A DNA stretch of 64,000 nt from Fibrella aquatilis (GTDB lineage: Bacteria; Bacteroidota; Bacteroidia; Cytophagales; Spirosomataceae). Location of the stretch: positions 1-64,000 of the forward strand of contig NZ_JAFMYU010000029.1 in assembly GCF_017353255.1 (NCBI RefSeq). The letters are read 5' to 3'. Shown one piece after another: positions 48,633-56,503 of this stretch. Position numbers and translations under genes: made by a program. Numbering within the stretch: the first letter of the stretch is position 1; each line of letters opens with the position of its first letter. The notes under the pieces were generated by a model that worked only from the letters and a program-made list of their open reading frames with translations, had not been told where the DNA came from and searched no databases.

Positions 48633-51158
48633 ATGCTGCTATCTATCGAAACCAAACGGGCGTTCGACATTGCCAAAGCGCACGTCCACGAGTATCGCCA
48701 CGGAGCCATTGCGCCCGCTCACCTGCTGCTGGGATTACTCCATAATGACGTCGGCCTGGCGAGCTGGCTGGTGGCGCTGGGCAAAGACATATACTTCCTC
48801 CGCGACTGGGCCGACTATCGGCTGGAGATGATGCCCAAGGCTATCAATGGCGTGACCGAACCTGTGCAGGATGCCACCACCACCCAGGTGATGCAACTGG
48901 CCGACCTCATCGCCACGCAGTTCGAGAGCATGGAAGTAGAACCGAAGCACGTGCTGGCGGCCTTGCTCAAAGCCAACGTGGCCTTCACCGCCGATCAGCT
49001 AAAATCGCTGCCCGTAACGCAGAAAGAGGTGCTGGACGCGGCCAAAGATGATCGCCACATTCAGACGGCTGTGAACGGGCAGGCGGGCGAAACCGCTCCG
49101 GCCACGGCTGCGGGATCAGCGGCTGAGGGCGGCGCACCAAATGCCGAATCGGCACTGGCGCGGTTTGGCCAAAACAAAACACAGGACGCCCGCGACGGTA
49201 AGGTAGACCCCATTGTAGGCCGCGACCGCGAGCTTCGGCTGATGCTCGAAATCCTGCTGCGGCGCACCAAACCCAACGTTATGCTCATTGGCGAACCGGG
49301 CGTGGGCAAGACGGCCCTGGTAGAGGGGTTTGCGCAGGCGATTGTAGCCGGCACCGTGCCCGCCAGCCTCCAGAACGCCGAATTGTATGAGCTTGACCTG
49401 GGTTCGCTGGTGGCCGGGGCATCGTATAAAGGTGAGGTGGAAGACCGGATCAAGAACGTGATTAAGGAAGTGAAGCAGCACGACAAGGCGATTTTGTTTA
49501 TCGACGAAATCCACATGCTGCTCAACCCCAACGGCTCGGTGGGGGCGGGGGTGTCGCAACTGCTGAAACCTGAACTGGCCCGCGGTGAGCTGACCGTCAT
49601 TGGCGCGACTACGCTTGATGAGTACCGGCAGTACGTGGAAAAAGACGAGGCCTTCAGCCGCCGGTTCGAGCAGTTACACGTGCATGAACCCACCACCGTG
49701 GCTGCCACGCGCATGGTGGAGACGCTCATTCCGCGGTACGAAGAACACCACAACCTGAAGGCCGACGAGGGTGTGGCCGAAGAGGCCGTCCGGCTGGCGC
49801 AACGCTACGTGAAAGACCGCCGCCTGCCCGACGCCGCCATCGATTTACTGGATCGGACCATGGCCGCCATCCGCACCATGGGCGACACCGCCGCGCAGGA
49901 TTTGGTGGCCCTCCGCGACCAGCTCACCACCGCCACCGAGCACATTGCTGACTGGGACGAGCCAAAGCAACTAGCTGAATATCAGTGGATATTACAACAG
50001 GTACAGCACAAGGTCAGCCCCATTTTGCAGCAGCAACTAGAAGACGACACCCAACCCGACACTATCGAAATTCCCCGCGTACTGCGCGACTATCTGACCA
50101 ATCGTATTGCCGAACTGATGCCCCTGGCCGAGCAGCCGCACGAACTGGTTACCAAGCTGGACATTGCCGCCATGGTGGCCGCCAAAACGGGCATTCCAAT
50201 GGGCAAGCTGCAAACCAACGAACGCGAACGCCTCCTGAAAATGGACGACGTGCTCCGCAAGCGCGTGGTAGGGCAAGACCACGCCATCCGCACGCTCACG
50301 GCCAGCATTCTCGAATCGCGGGCGGGGCTGTCGGGTGGAAAGCAGCCGACGGGGGCGTTCTTTTTGCTGGGACCCACCGGCACCGGTAAGACCGAACTGG
50401 CCAAAGCCCTGGCCGATTTTATGTTCAACGACGAGTCGTTCCTGATCCGGTTCGACATGTCGGAGTTCAAGGAAGAGCACTCGGCGGCGTTGCTGTATGG
50501 TGCTCCTCCGGGCTACGTGGGCTACGAGCAGGGCGGGATGCTGGTGAACAAAATCCGCGAGAAGCCGTATTCGGTGGTGTTGTTTGACGAGATCGAAAAG
50601 GCGCACCCGTCGGTGTTCGACATTTTCCTGCAAATCCTGGACGAAGGTAAACTCCACGACCGGCTGGGCAAGGAGGGCGACTTCACCAACGCCGTGGTCC
50701 TGTTCACGTCCAACATTGGCTCTGAGTTTGTGGTGAGGCAATTTGGCGAGGGCATCATTCCCGCCCCGAATGACCTGATGGAGATTATGTCAAAGCATTT
50801 CCGCCCTGAATTTCTGGCCCGCCTCACCGAGATTGTGCCCTTCGCGCCCATTTCGGAAGAAAACGTGGTCAAGATTTTCGACATCCACCTGCGCGGCCTT
50901 ACCGAACCCATGCGTCGGCAGGGGATTGCGTTGGAGATCAGCCCCGTGGCCCGCGAGTTTCTGGCCCTCAGCGGGTTCACCCCACGCTACGGTGCCCGCC
51001 CGCTCAAGGGCGTCATTCGCTCTCAGCTACGCCGCCCCATCAGCCGCATGATTATTTCGGGCGAGGTAAACAAAGGCGACACCCTGCAAGTAGACCTCGA
51101 CGAAAACAAAGAGCTAACCTGGAACGTCATCTCCGATACGGTAGTGGAAGTGTTATGA
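48633..51158 (+). CDS. Hsp100/Clp ATPase (two AAA domains), ClpB/ClpV-like
   Basis: An 841-residue hexameric unfoldase. An N-terminal Clp-N repeat-type domain (1-145), AAA1 (about 185-415: GEPGVGKTALVE, LFIDEIHML, TTLDEY), a middle region shorter than in ClpB, and AAA2 (about 545-760: GPTGTGKTELAKAL, PGYVGYEQGG, LFDEIEKAHPSVF), then a C-terminal small domain. In AAA2 the loop that holds the (I/L/V)GF ClpP-binding motif in ClpA/ClpC/ClpX is replaced (SEFVVRQFGEGIIPAPND), so it probably works without ClpP, as a disaggregase or in ClpV-like remodelling. It overlaps the next gene by four bases (ATGA). Confidence 0.85.
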   Translation: MLLSIETKRAFDIAKAHVHEYRHGAIAPAHLLLGLLHNDVGLASWLVALGKDIYFLRDWADYRLEMMPKAINGVTEPVQDATTTQVMQLADLIATQFESMEVEPKHVLAALLKANVAFTADQLKSLPVTQKEVLDAAKDDRHIQTAVNGQAGETAPATAAGSAAEGGAPNAESALARFGQNKTQDARDGKVDPIVGRDRELRLMLEILLRRTKPNVMLIGEPGVGKTALVEGFAQAIVAGTVPASLQNAELYELDLGSLVAGASYKGEVEDRIKNVIKEVKQHDKAILFIDEIHMLLNPNGSVGAGVSQLLKPELARGELTVIGATTLDEYRQYVEKDEAFSRRFEQLHVHEPTTVAATRMVETLIPRYEEHHNLKADEGVAEEAVRLAQRYVKDRRLPDAAIDLLDRTMAAIRTMGDTAAQDLVALRDQLTTATEHIADWDEPKQLAEYQWILQQVQHKVSPILQQQLEDDTQPDTIEIPRVLRDYLTNRIAELMPLAEQPHELVTKLDIAAMVAAKTGIPMGKLQTNERERLLKMDDVLRKRVVGQDHAIRTLTASILESRAGLSGGKQPTGAFFLLGPTGTGKTELAKALADFMFNDESFLIRFDMSEFKEEHSAALLYGAPPGYVGYEQGGMLVNKIREKPYSVVLFDEIEKAHPSVFDIFLQILDEGKLHDRLGKEGDFTNAVVLFTSNIGSEFVVRQFGEGIIPAPNDLMEIMSKHFRPEFLARLTEIVPFAPISEENVVKIFDIHLRGLTEPMRRQGIALEISPVAREFLALSGFTPRYGARPLKGVIRSQLRRPISRMIISGEVNKGDTLQVDLDENKELTWNVISDTVVEVL

Positions 51159-51973
51159 ACAACCCAACTGTTACCCTCAACAATGGCGTTAAAATGCCTT
51201 TGCTGGGCCTGGGCGTGTATGCGCCGCAACATAATAATGAAGTACAGCAGTCGGTAGAAGACGCACTAGAACTAGGTTGTCGGCTGATCGATACGGCGGC
51301 GGCGTATGGCAACGAACGCGAGGTGGGCGATGCCATTCTGGCGAGCGGTGTGGCCCGTAACGAGCTGTTTATCACTACCAAAGTGTGGAACGACGATCAG
51401 GGCTACAACAAAACCCTACGAGCGTTTGACCAGAGCCTGGACAAACTTAAACTCGACGTGGTAGACCTGTACCTCATTCACTGGCCCGTGCGCGAACACC
51501 GCGCCGAAACCTGGCGGGCACTGGAAACGATTTACGCCGACGGTCGGGTGCGGGCTATTGGCGTATGTAATTACTACCAACCGCACCTGGAAGAACTATT
51601 CAAAACGGCCACCGTTGTGCCGGCGGTAAATCAGTTTGAGTTTAGCCCGTACTGCTATTTACCCGACGAGCTGGCCTACTGCCGGGCGCATGGTATTCAG
51701 CCCGAAGGCTACGCGCCGCTGGTGCGCGGCCTGAAACAAGACGACCCCCGCCTGATTCGCATTGCCTCCAACTATGGCAAAAGCACGTACCAGGTGCTGG
51801 TGCGGTGGTCACTGCAACATGGTGTGGTAACGATTCCGAAATCAGTGAAAAAAGAGCGTATCCGGGCCAATTTCGACGTATTTGACTTTGAAATTGATGC
51901 TGCTGACTTCGCCGAAATGAACACCTTTTTCGACGATACCCGCATTGCCTGGAACCCCGTGGAGTTCTTGTAA
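51155..51973 (+). CDS. Aldo/keto reductase
   Basis: A 272-residue NADPH-dependent aldo/keto reductase of the single-domain (alpha/beta)8 type close to 2,5-diketo-D-gluconate reductases. Motifs: GCRLIDTAAAYGNEREVG with the Asp and Tyr of the catalytic tetrad (about residues 45-50), FITTKVWNDDQG (Lys), DLYLIHWPV (His), VNQFEFSPYC and the NADP-binding IPKSVKKERIRANFD. The ATG overlaps the stop of the upstream Clp gene (ATGA), so translation is coupled, an unusual pairing that suggests shared stress regulation (inference). A hairpin with T run follows its stop. Confidence 0.93.
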   Translation: MNNPTVTLNNGVKMPLLGLGVYAPQHNNEVQQSVEDALELGCRLIDTAAAYGNEREVGDAILASGVARNELFITTKVWNDDQGYNKTLRAFDQSLDKLKLDVVDLYLIHWPVREHRAETWRALETIYADGRVRAIGVCNYYQPHLEELFKTATVVPAVNQFEFSPYCYLPDELAYCRAHGIQPEGYAPLVRGLKQDDPRLIRIASNYGKSTYQVLVRWSLQHGVVTIPKSVKKERIRANFDVFDFEIDAADFAEMNTFFDDTRIAWNPVEFL

Positions 51974-51975
51974 AG

Positions 51976-52000
51976 CGTAGGCCCAGCCTACGGTTTTTTT
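51976..52000 (+). terminator. Rho-independent terminator after the aldo/keto reductase gene
   Basis: CGTAGGC, three-base loop CCA, GCCTACG, then G and a run of seven T. It starts two bases after the stop codon. Confidence 0.8.
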
Positions 52001-52019
52001 CTTTTTGTCATTCCGGTGG

Positions 52020-52055
52020 TTTTTGTCATCCCAACGACAGGGGGGATGACAAAAA
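52020..52055. repeat. Small inverted repeat TTTTTGTCATCCC
   Basis: A 13-base stem (TTTTTGTCATCCC / GGGATGACAAAAA) with a 10-base loop, in the 105-base gap before the 52079 gene. Related to the other terminal hairpins only by position. Confidence 0.7.
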
Positions 52056-52078
52056 GTATATCAACTGGTTATGTATAC

Positions 52079-52465
52079 ATGACAAACGACCTCGCCCTGC
52101 TGGCCCTGCGCCCTGCCGTTGATACGGAACCCACGACAACCAATGCCGCCGAAGCGTTTCAGAACCAGACCCTGCGGCCTATTCTCAAACTGCATAACGA
52201 ATTGTTCCTGAGTCTGTTTCGCAGCTACTTAGTACGCCGAAAACAGGCACCCGACGGTCGGTTTTCGCGCATAACGCCCCCCGAGCAGGAAGCTTATATT
52301 GAGCATACCCTTCGCACCGACCAGAAATTCCGCAACCTGCTCATTGGCACGGTCATTGGCCAGTTTACCAGCACCGAACTCGCCGATTTTCTGGCCGACG
52401 AAGCCGAACTCACCCGCCGCACCCTTAACATGATTTCCCAGCGGTTGATCGATCAGAATGTCTAA
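52079..52465 (+). CDS. Conserved small protein of unknown function
   Basis: A 128-residue helical soluble protein. I used the ATG at 52079 (MTNDLALLALRPAV); the longer frame from 52016 covers the small hairpin and is not convincing. Two blocks recur in Bacteroidota proteins of this kind: LRPILKLHNELFLSLFRSYLVRR and YIEHTLRTDQKFRNLLIGTVIGQFT (positions about 37-60 and 75-100). Some databases label relatives glyoxalase, but I see no glyoxalase metal ligands. Function unknown. It is followed by a 214-base repeat region and then the polX gene on the other strand. Confidence 0.75.
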   Translation: MTNDLALLALRPAVDTEPTTTNAAEAFQNQTLRPILKLHNELFLSLFRSYLVRRKQAPDGRFSRITPPEQEAYIEHTLRTDQKFRNLLIGTVIGQFTSTELADFLADEAELTRRTLNMISQRLIDQNV

Positions 52466-52467
52466 CG

Positions 52468-52681
52468 TTTAAAGTATAAGGTTTAAGGTTGCTTCGCTTG
52501 CGGCCACCACACCCCGACCCCTCTCTTTGGTAAGGAGAGGGGAGACGAGCGAGGAAACTTCACAAACGAAAGCAGCCCTATTGACAAGTTAATCTTGGTA
52601 AGTCTCCCCTCTCCTTGGTAAGGAGAGGGGTCGGGGGTGTGGTGGCCGCAAGCGAAGCAACCTTAAACCTTATACTTTAAA
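52468..52681. repeat. Very long inverted repeat with GTTTAAA heptamers and nested hairpins
   Basis: Outer arms TTTAAAG TATAAGG TTTAAGG TTGC (52468 on) and complement (to 52681), then GTTGCTTCGCTTGCGGCCACC, then CCCCGACCCCTCTC. Inside are two smaller hairpins of the CCCCTCTC...GGTAAGGAGAGGGG kind. The whole structure spans from just after the 52079 gene to within the polX stop. Heptamers are shared with 63344-63465. Confidence 0.93.
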
Positions 52682-54383
52682 TCTTAACCTTCCTCTCTGC
52701 CAGCCACGCCACCATCGTGGCTAACGGCATGGCGTTGAAGGTGCTGGCTTTGGTGAGGCCTCCTTTGCGGGCGGCGTAGACACCGTAGTGCATATCCAGC
52801 AGGCCGCGCATGGCGTGGGCATCGGGGTTGATACTGATCCAGACGCCCTTGTTCATGGCGTATTCGATCCAGCGCCAGTCCATGTCGAGGCGGTAAGGGC
52901 TGGCGTTCAGTTCGATCACTACGTTATGCGCCGCACAGGCGTCGATGATGGCGCGGTGGTCGATGGGGTAGCCTTCGCGGGCGAGCAGCAACCGGCCCGT
53001 GGCGTGGCCTAGGATGGTGGTGTAGGGGTTTTCAATGGCCCGCAGCAGCCGGGCGGTAGCTTTTTCTTCGGTCATGCTCAGCGTCTGATGCACCGAAGCC
53101 ACCACATAGTCGAACGTAGCCAGCACCTCAGGCGAATAGTCCAGCGAACCGTCGCCTAGGATGTCCGATTCGGTGCCTTTCAACACCCGGAAGTCGATGC
53201 CCCGCGCGGCGTAATCGGCGTTAAGCTGGTCAATTTCAAGTTGTTGCTGCCGGATACGGTCGGCTGTGAGGCCATTGGCATAGGAGGCCGTGGGCGAGTG
53301 ATCGGCGATGCCGAAGTAGGAGAGGCCGATCTCGCGGGCGTAGTCGGCCATCTGCTGAATCGTGTGCTGCCCGTCAGACCAGGTGCTATGGTTATGGACC
53401 GTGCCGCGGAGGTCGTCCCAGGTGATGAGGTCGTCGGGTTGGTGGTGTTGTGCCCACGAAAACGCTTGCGGATTTTCGCGCATTTCGGGCACTACAAAGG
53501 GTAGGCCTGTTTGAGCATAAATGGCCTCCTCGGCACTGTGCGGGCTGATTTGCAGCGCCGTTTGCAGCAGTGTCTTACCCGTCGGCCCCTTCTCGATCAG
53601 GTGAGCCTCGGGTGCCGACCGGATAAACAATTGCCCGTCGAACTGATCGGCGGGGTAGGTCAAAATCGCTACCCGTACATCAGTGCCTTCGGCTTGTCCG
53701 CGCCACGCAAACGGCGACGAGTCGGCCCGGTCTTGCATAAGGCCGGGGTGGTTGGCCAGAAACGACTGCACGGCCACGGGTTCGTCTGACTCCACCAGTA
53801 ATTCCACAGTATCGACTTCGGTAGCCCGCTGCCGCACCTGCCCGCTGATCTCCACGCGGCCCAGTGCACGTAGCTCATCGCGGAGTTGGGTAGCCAGGCG
53901 GTCGGCTTTGTCCATGCGAATTTTCCCCGCCTGACTTTCCAGGAACGCCAGGTTGTCGAGGATGTTTTGCTGCATCTTTTCGCCAAACCCCTTGATCGCC
54001 GCCACCCGCCCCGACTCCGACGCCTGCCGCAGGGCGTGCAGCGTTTCGATGCCCAGTTCCTGCCAGAGTGTTTTGATCTTTTTCACACCTAACCCCTTGA
54101 TCCTGAACATGTCGATCACGCCGGGGGGCGTTTGCGCCAGTAGCCCGTCGAGTTCGGCGAGGTGCCCGGTGTCGGCTATTTCGCGGACGGCGTTGGCAAT
54201 GGTTTTCCCCACGCCGGGCAGTTTGGTCAGTTCCGCAACGGGTTGTTCGGCCAGCGGAACGGGTACTTTGTCGAGCGAAAAGGCGGCCGACGAAAAGGCT
54301 TTAATGCGAAACGGGTCGCCATCGTGAAGGTCCAGCAGTTTGGCGGTCTGTTCGAGTAGCTCAATAATATCGGAGTTGGTCAT
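52677..54383 (-). CDS. polX: DNA polymerase X with PHP domain (PolX)
   Basis: A 568-residue family X DNA polymerase/PHP protein, for gap filling and base excision repair with 3'-5' exonuclease. N terminus: helix-hairpin-helix units (LPGVGKTIANAVREIA, KGLGVKKIKTLW). A POLX catalytic-like region spans about 150-310; the residues VDTVELLVES and KALMYG-like region are diverged, and I do not see an intact GSxxR/DIDI aspartate pair, so polymerase activity is uncertain. C terminus: PHP domain (about 330-560) with HNHSTWSDGQ, IADHSPT, GTESDIL, HQTLS, GHATGRLL and NPDAH, the zinc-ligand set. Start chosen at MTNSDIIELLEQ (54383). Confidence 0.85.
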   Translation of the reverse strand: MTNSDIIELLEQTAKLLDLHDGDPFRIKAFSSAAFSLDKVPVPLAEQPVAELTKLPGVGKTIANAVREIADTGHLAELDGLLAQTPPGVIDMFRIKGLGVKKIKTLWQELGIETLHALRQASESGRVAAIKGFGEKMQQNILDNLAFLESQAGKIRMDKADRLATQLRDELRALGRVEISGQVRQRATEVDTVELLVESDEPVAVQSFLANHPGLMQDRADSSPFAWRGQAEGTDVRVAILTYPADQFDGQLFIRSAPEAHLIEKGPTGKTLLQTALQISPHSAEEAIYAQTGLPFVVPEMRENPQAFSWAQHHQPDDLITWDDLRGTVHNHSTWSDGQHTIQQMADYAREIGLSYFGIADHSPTASYANGLTADRIRQQQLEIDQLNADYAARGIDFRVLKGTESDILGDGSLDYSPEVLATFDYVVASVHQTLSMTEEKATARLLRAIENPYTTILGHATGRLLLAREGYPIDHRAIIDACAAHNVVIELNASPYRLDMDWRWIEYAMNKGVWISINPDAHAMRGLLDMHYGVYAARKGGLTKASTFNAMPLATMVAWLAERKVKI

Positions 54384-54675
54384 GGGGAAAGAGTCGTAAG
54401 TCGCCAGTCTTGAGGAGGAGAAAGGACCAGATTTGGAAGATGTGTGGTCAACGAAACGCAAAATACAGCTTTCGTGGGGAACAGGGCGCTTTGTACGCTG
54501 ATGGAGGAACGGCCCCAATAGTACTATCGCTTGCCCAATTTTTGTAATTAGCATGTAGTCAGCTACATACCCGTGTTAAGTGTGTGTGCCGGGCAATGTA
54601 CCTGCTTTTTTGTCCGGCGGTTCTCCTTTTTTGTTCGTACTTTTATTCCCCGTAACGACCAAACTGACACCTATC

Positions 54676-56352
54676 ATGGCGGCTGCGGGCACCAAATCAG
54701 CAAAATATATTTTTGTTACCGGCGGGGTAACGTCCTCTCTCGGTAAAGGTATTATCGCCTCGTCTCTGGCCAAACTGCTGCAATCGCGCGGTCTGTCGGT
54801 CACCATCCAAAAATTCGATCCCTACATCAACATCGACCCCGGTACGCTCAACCCCTACGAGCACGGCGAATGTTACGTAACCGACGATGGCGCTGAAACC
54901 GACCTCGATCTGGGCCACTACGAGCGCTTCCTCAATAAGCCCACCTCGCAGGCCAACAACATCACCACCGGGCGCATCTATTACAACGTCATCACCCGCG
55001 AACGGAAGGGCGATTTCCTCGGAAAAACCGTGCAGGTGGTGCCCCATATCACCGACGAGATCAAGCGAAATCTGCGCCTGCTGGGCGATTCAGGCGATTA
55101 CGATATTGTGATCACCGAGATTGGCGGGTGCGTGGGCGACATTGAATCGTTGCCTTTTATTGAGGCCGTCCGGCAGTTTAAGTTTGAACTGGGTGAACAC
55201 CACACGCTGGTAATTCACCTCACGCTGGTGCCGTATCTCAACTCGGCGGGCGAACTGAAGACCAAGCCCACGCAACACTCGGTAAAAATGTTGCAGGAGG
55301 CCGGCGTACAACCCGACATTCTCGTATGCCGCACCGAACACCCACTGCCCATTGACATTCGCCGGAAAATTGCCCTGTTCTGTAACGTGCAGGTCAGCTC
55401 GGTGATTGAGGCTATGGATGCCGAAACGATCTACGACGTGCCCATCCTGATGAAAAAGGAAAAGCTCGATCAGCGGGCCTTGTACATGCTTGACATTTAT
55501 AATGATCAGGATACTGACCTCGACGTGTGGAAGGGCTTTCTGAGCCGCCTGAAAAATCCGACCAACGAAGTACGCATTGGCCTGGTGGGCAAATACGTGG
55601 AACTGCACGATGCCTACAAATCCATTGCCGAATCGTTCATCCACGCAGGCTCCAAAAACGAGTGCAAAGTGCACATCGACTGGATTCAGTCCGAACACCT
55701 GGCCGACGAGAACGTGGTGGAAGAGCGCCTGCGCGACCTGGACGGCATTTTGGTAGCCCCCGGCTTTGGCGAACGGGGCATCGAAGGTAAGATTAACGCC
55801 ATCAAATACGCCCGCGAAAATGGCATTCCGTTTTTTGGTATCTGCCTCGGCATGCAGTGCGCCGTGATTGAGTACGCCCGCAACGTGCTCGGCCTGGCCG
55901 ACGCGCATTCGTTCGAGATGAACCCCGACACGCCCCACCCGGTCATCAACATGATGGAGGAGCAGAAAAAGGTGGTCGATATGGGCGGCACCATGCGGCT
56001 GGGAGCCTACGCCTGCAAGATCAAAAAAGACTCGCTGGCGTATCAGGCTTATGGCAAGCAGACCATCAGCGAACGGCACCGGCACCGCTACGAATTCAAC
56101 AACGCCTACCTGGAGCAGTTCGAGAAAGGCGGGATGCGGGCCGTGGGCACCAACCCCGAAACGGGCCTGATCGAGATTGTCGAACTCCCCAACCACCCCT
56201 GGTTTGTGGGCGTGCAGTTCCACCCCGAATTAAAAAGCACTGTGCTGGCCCCGCAACCCCTGTTTGTGCAGTTTGTGAAAGCCGCTATGGACTACGCAAG
56301 CCATAAACGCGCCTACGAAGCCCCCATCGCCACCGAAACCCTTGTTGGTTAA
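54676..56352 (+). CDS. pyrG: CTP synthase
   Basis: Makes CTP from UTP using glutamine and ATP. The 558-residue protein starts at MAAAGTKSAKYIFVTGGV; an upstream ATG (54580) lies in a hydrophobic, non-homologous stretch. Synthetase domain (about 1-275): GGVTSSLGKGI (P-loop), DPYLNxDPGT-type region (YINIDPGTLNPYEHGECYV), LDLGHYERF. Class I glutamine amidotransferase domain (about 300-545) with GFGERG, GICLGMQ (catalytic Cys) and VGVQFHPE (His, Glu). Complete. It is divergent from polX and followed by yidC, whose promoter begins in its 3' end region. Confidence 0.97.
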   Translation: MAAAGTKSAKYIFVTGGVTSSLGKGIIASSLAKLLQSRGLSVTIQKFDPYINIDPGTLNPYEHGECYVTDDGAETDLDLGHYERFLNKPTSQANNITTGRIYYNVITRERKGDFLGKTVQVVPHITDEIKRNLRLLGDSGDYDIVITEIGGCVGDIESLPFIEAVRQFKFELGEHHTLVIHLTLVPYLNSAGELKTKPTQHSVKMLQEAGVQPDILVCRTEHPLPIDIRRKIALFCNVQVSSVIEAMDAETIYDVPILMKKEKLDQRALYMLDIYNDQDTDLDVWKGFLSRLKNPTNEVRIGLVGKYVELHDAYKSIAESFIHAGSKNECKVHIDWIQSEHLADENVVEERLRDLDGILVAPGFGERGIEGKINAIKYARENGIPFFGICLGMQCAVIEYARNVLGLADAHSFEMNPDTPHPVINMMEEQKKVVDMGGTMRLGAYACKIKKDSLAYQAYGKQTISERHRHRYEFNNAYLEQFEKGGMRAVGTNPETGLIEIVELPNHPWFVGVQFHPELKSTVLAPQPLFVQFVKAAMDYASHKRAYEAPIATETLVG

Positions 56353-56374
56353 TGCCCGTATTGGCGTAATTTTG
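56345..56374 (+). promoter_or_regulatory. Consensus promoter for yidC
   Basis: TTG at 56345-56347, 19 bases, then TAATTTTG at 56367-56374. Both boxes and spacing fit the Bacteroidota vegetative promoter; the -33 box overlaps the pyrG 3' end. The transcript would start near 56381 and carry the hairpin 56386-56494 in its leader before the ATG at 56504. Confidence 0.7.
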
Positions 56375-56385
56375 CAGAAAAAATG

Positions 56386-56494
56386 AGTCGATAGTCGGCA
56401 GTCGATAGTCAATAGTCGCTGATACCGGAACAACTTCGCGCAGTCCATACGCATGCGTCAGCGACTATTGACTATCCACTGCTGACTATCGACT
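56386..56494. repeat. Inverted repeat with AGTCxxT heptamers in the yidC leader
   Basis: Left arm (56386-56422) AGTCGAT AGTCGGC AGTCGAT AGTCAAT AGTCGCT; right arm (56458-56494) is complementary with about two mismatches. The centre has TACCGGAACAACTTCGCGCAG. It lies between the yidC promoter and the ATG, 9 bases before the start. Confidence 0.93.
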
Positions 56495-56503
56495 TAACCC
56501 CTC

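Noticed and set aside
48633-51158. Type VI secretion ClpV
   Set aside because: There are no tss genes nearby, and the sequence alone does not separate ClpV from other Hsp100 proteins.
55090-56223. A 377-residue open frame opposite pyrG
   Set aside because: Same reason: pyrG is complete and highly conserved in the other strand, and the antisense protein shows no recognisable motif.
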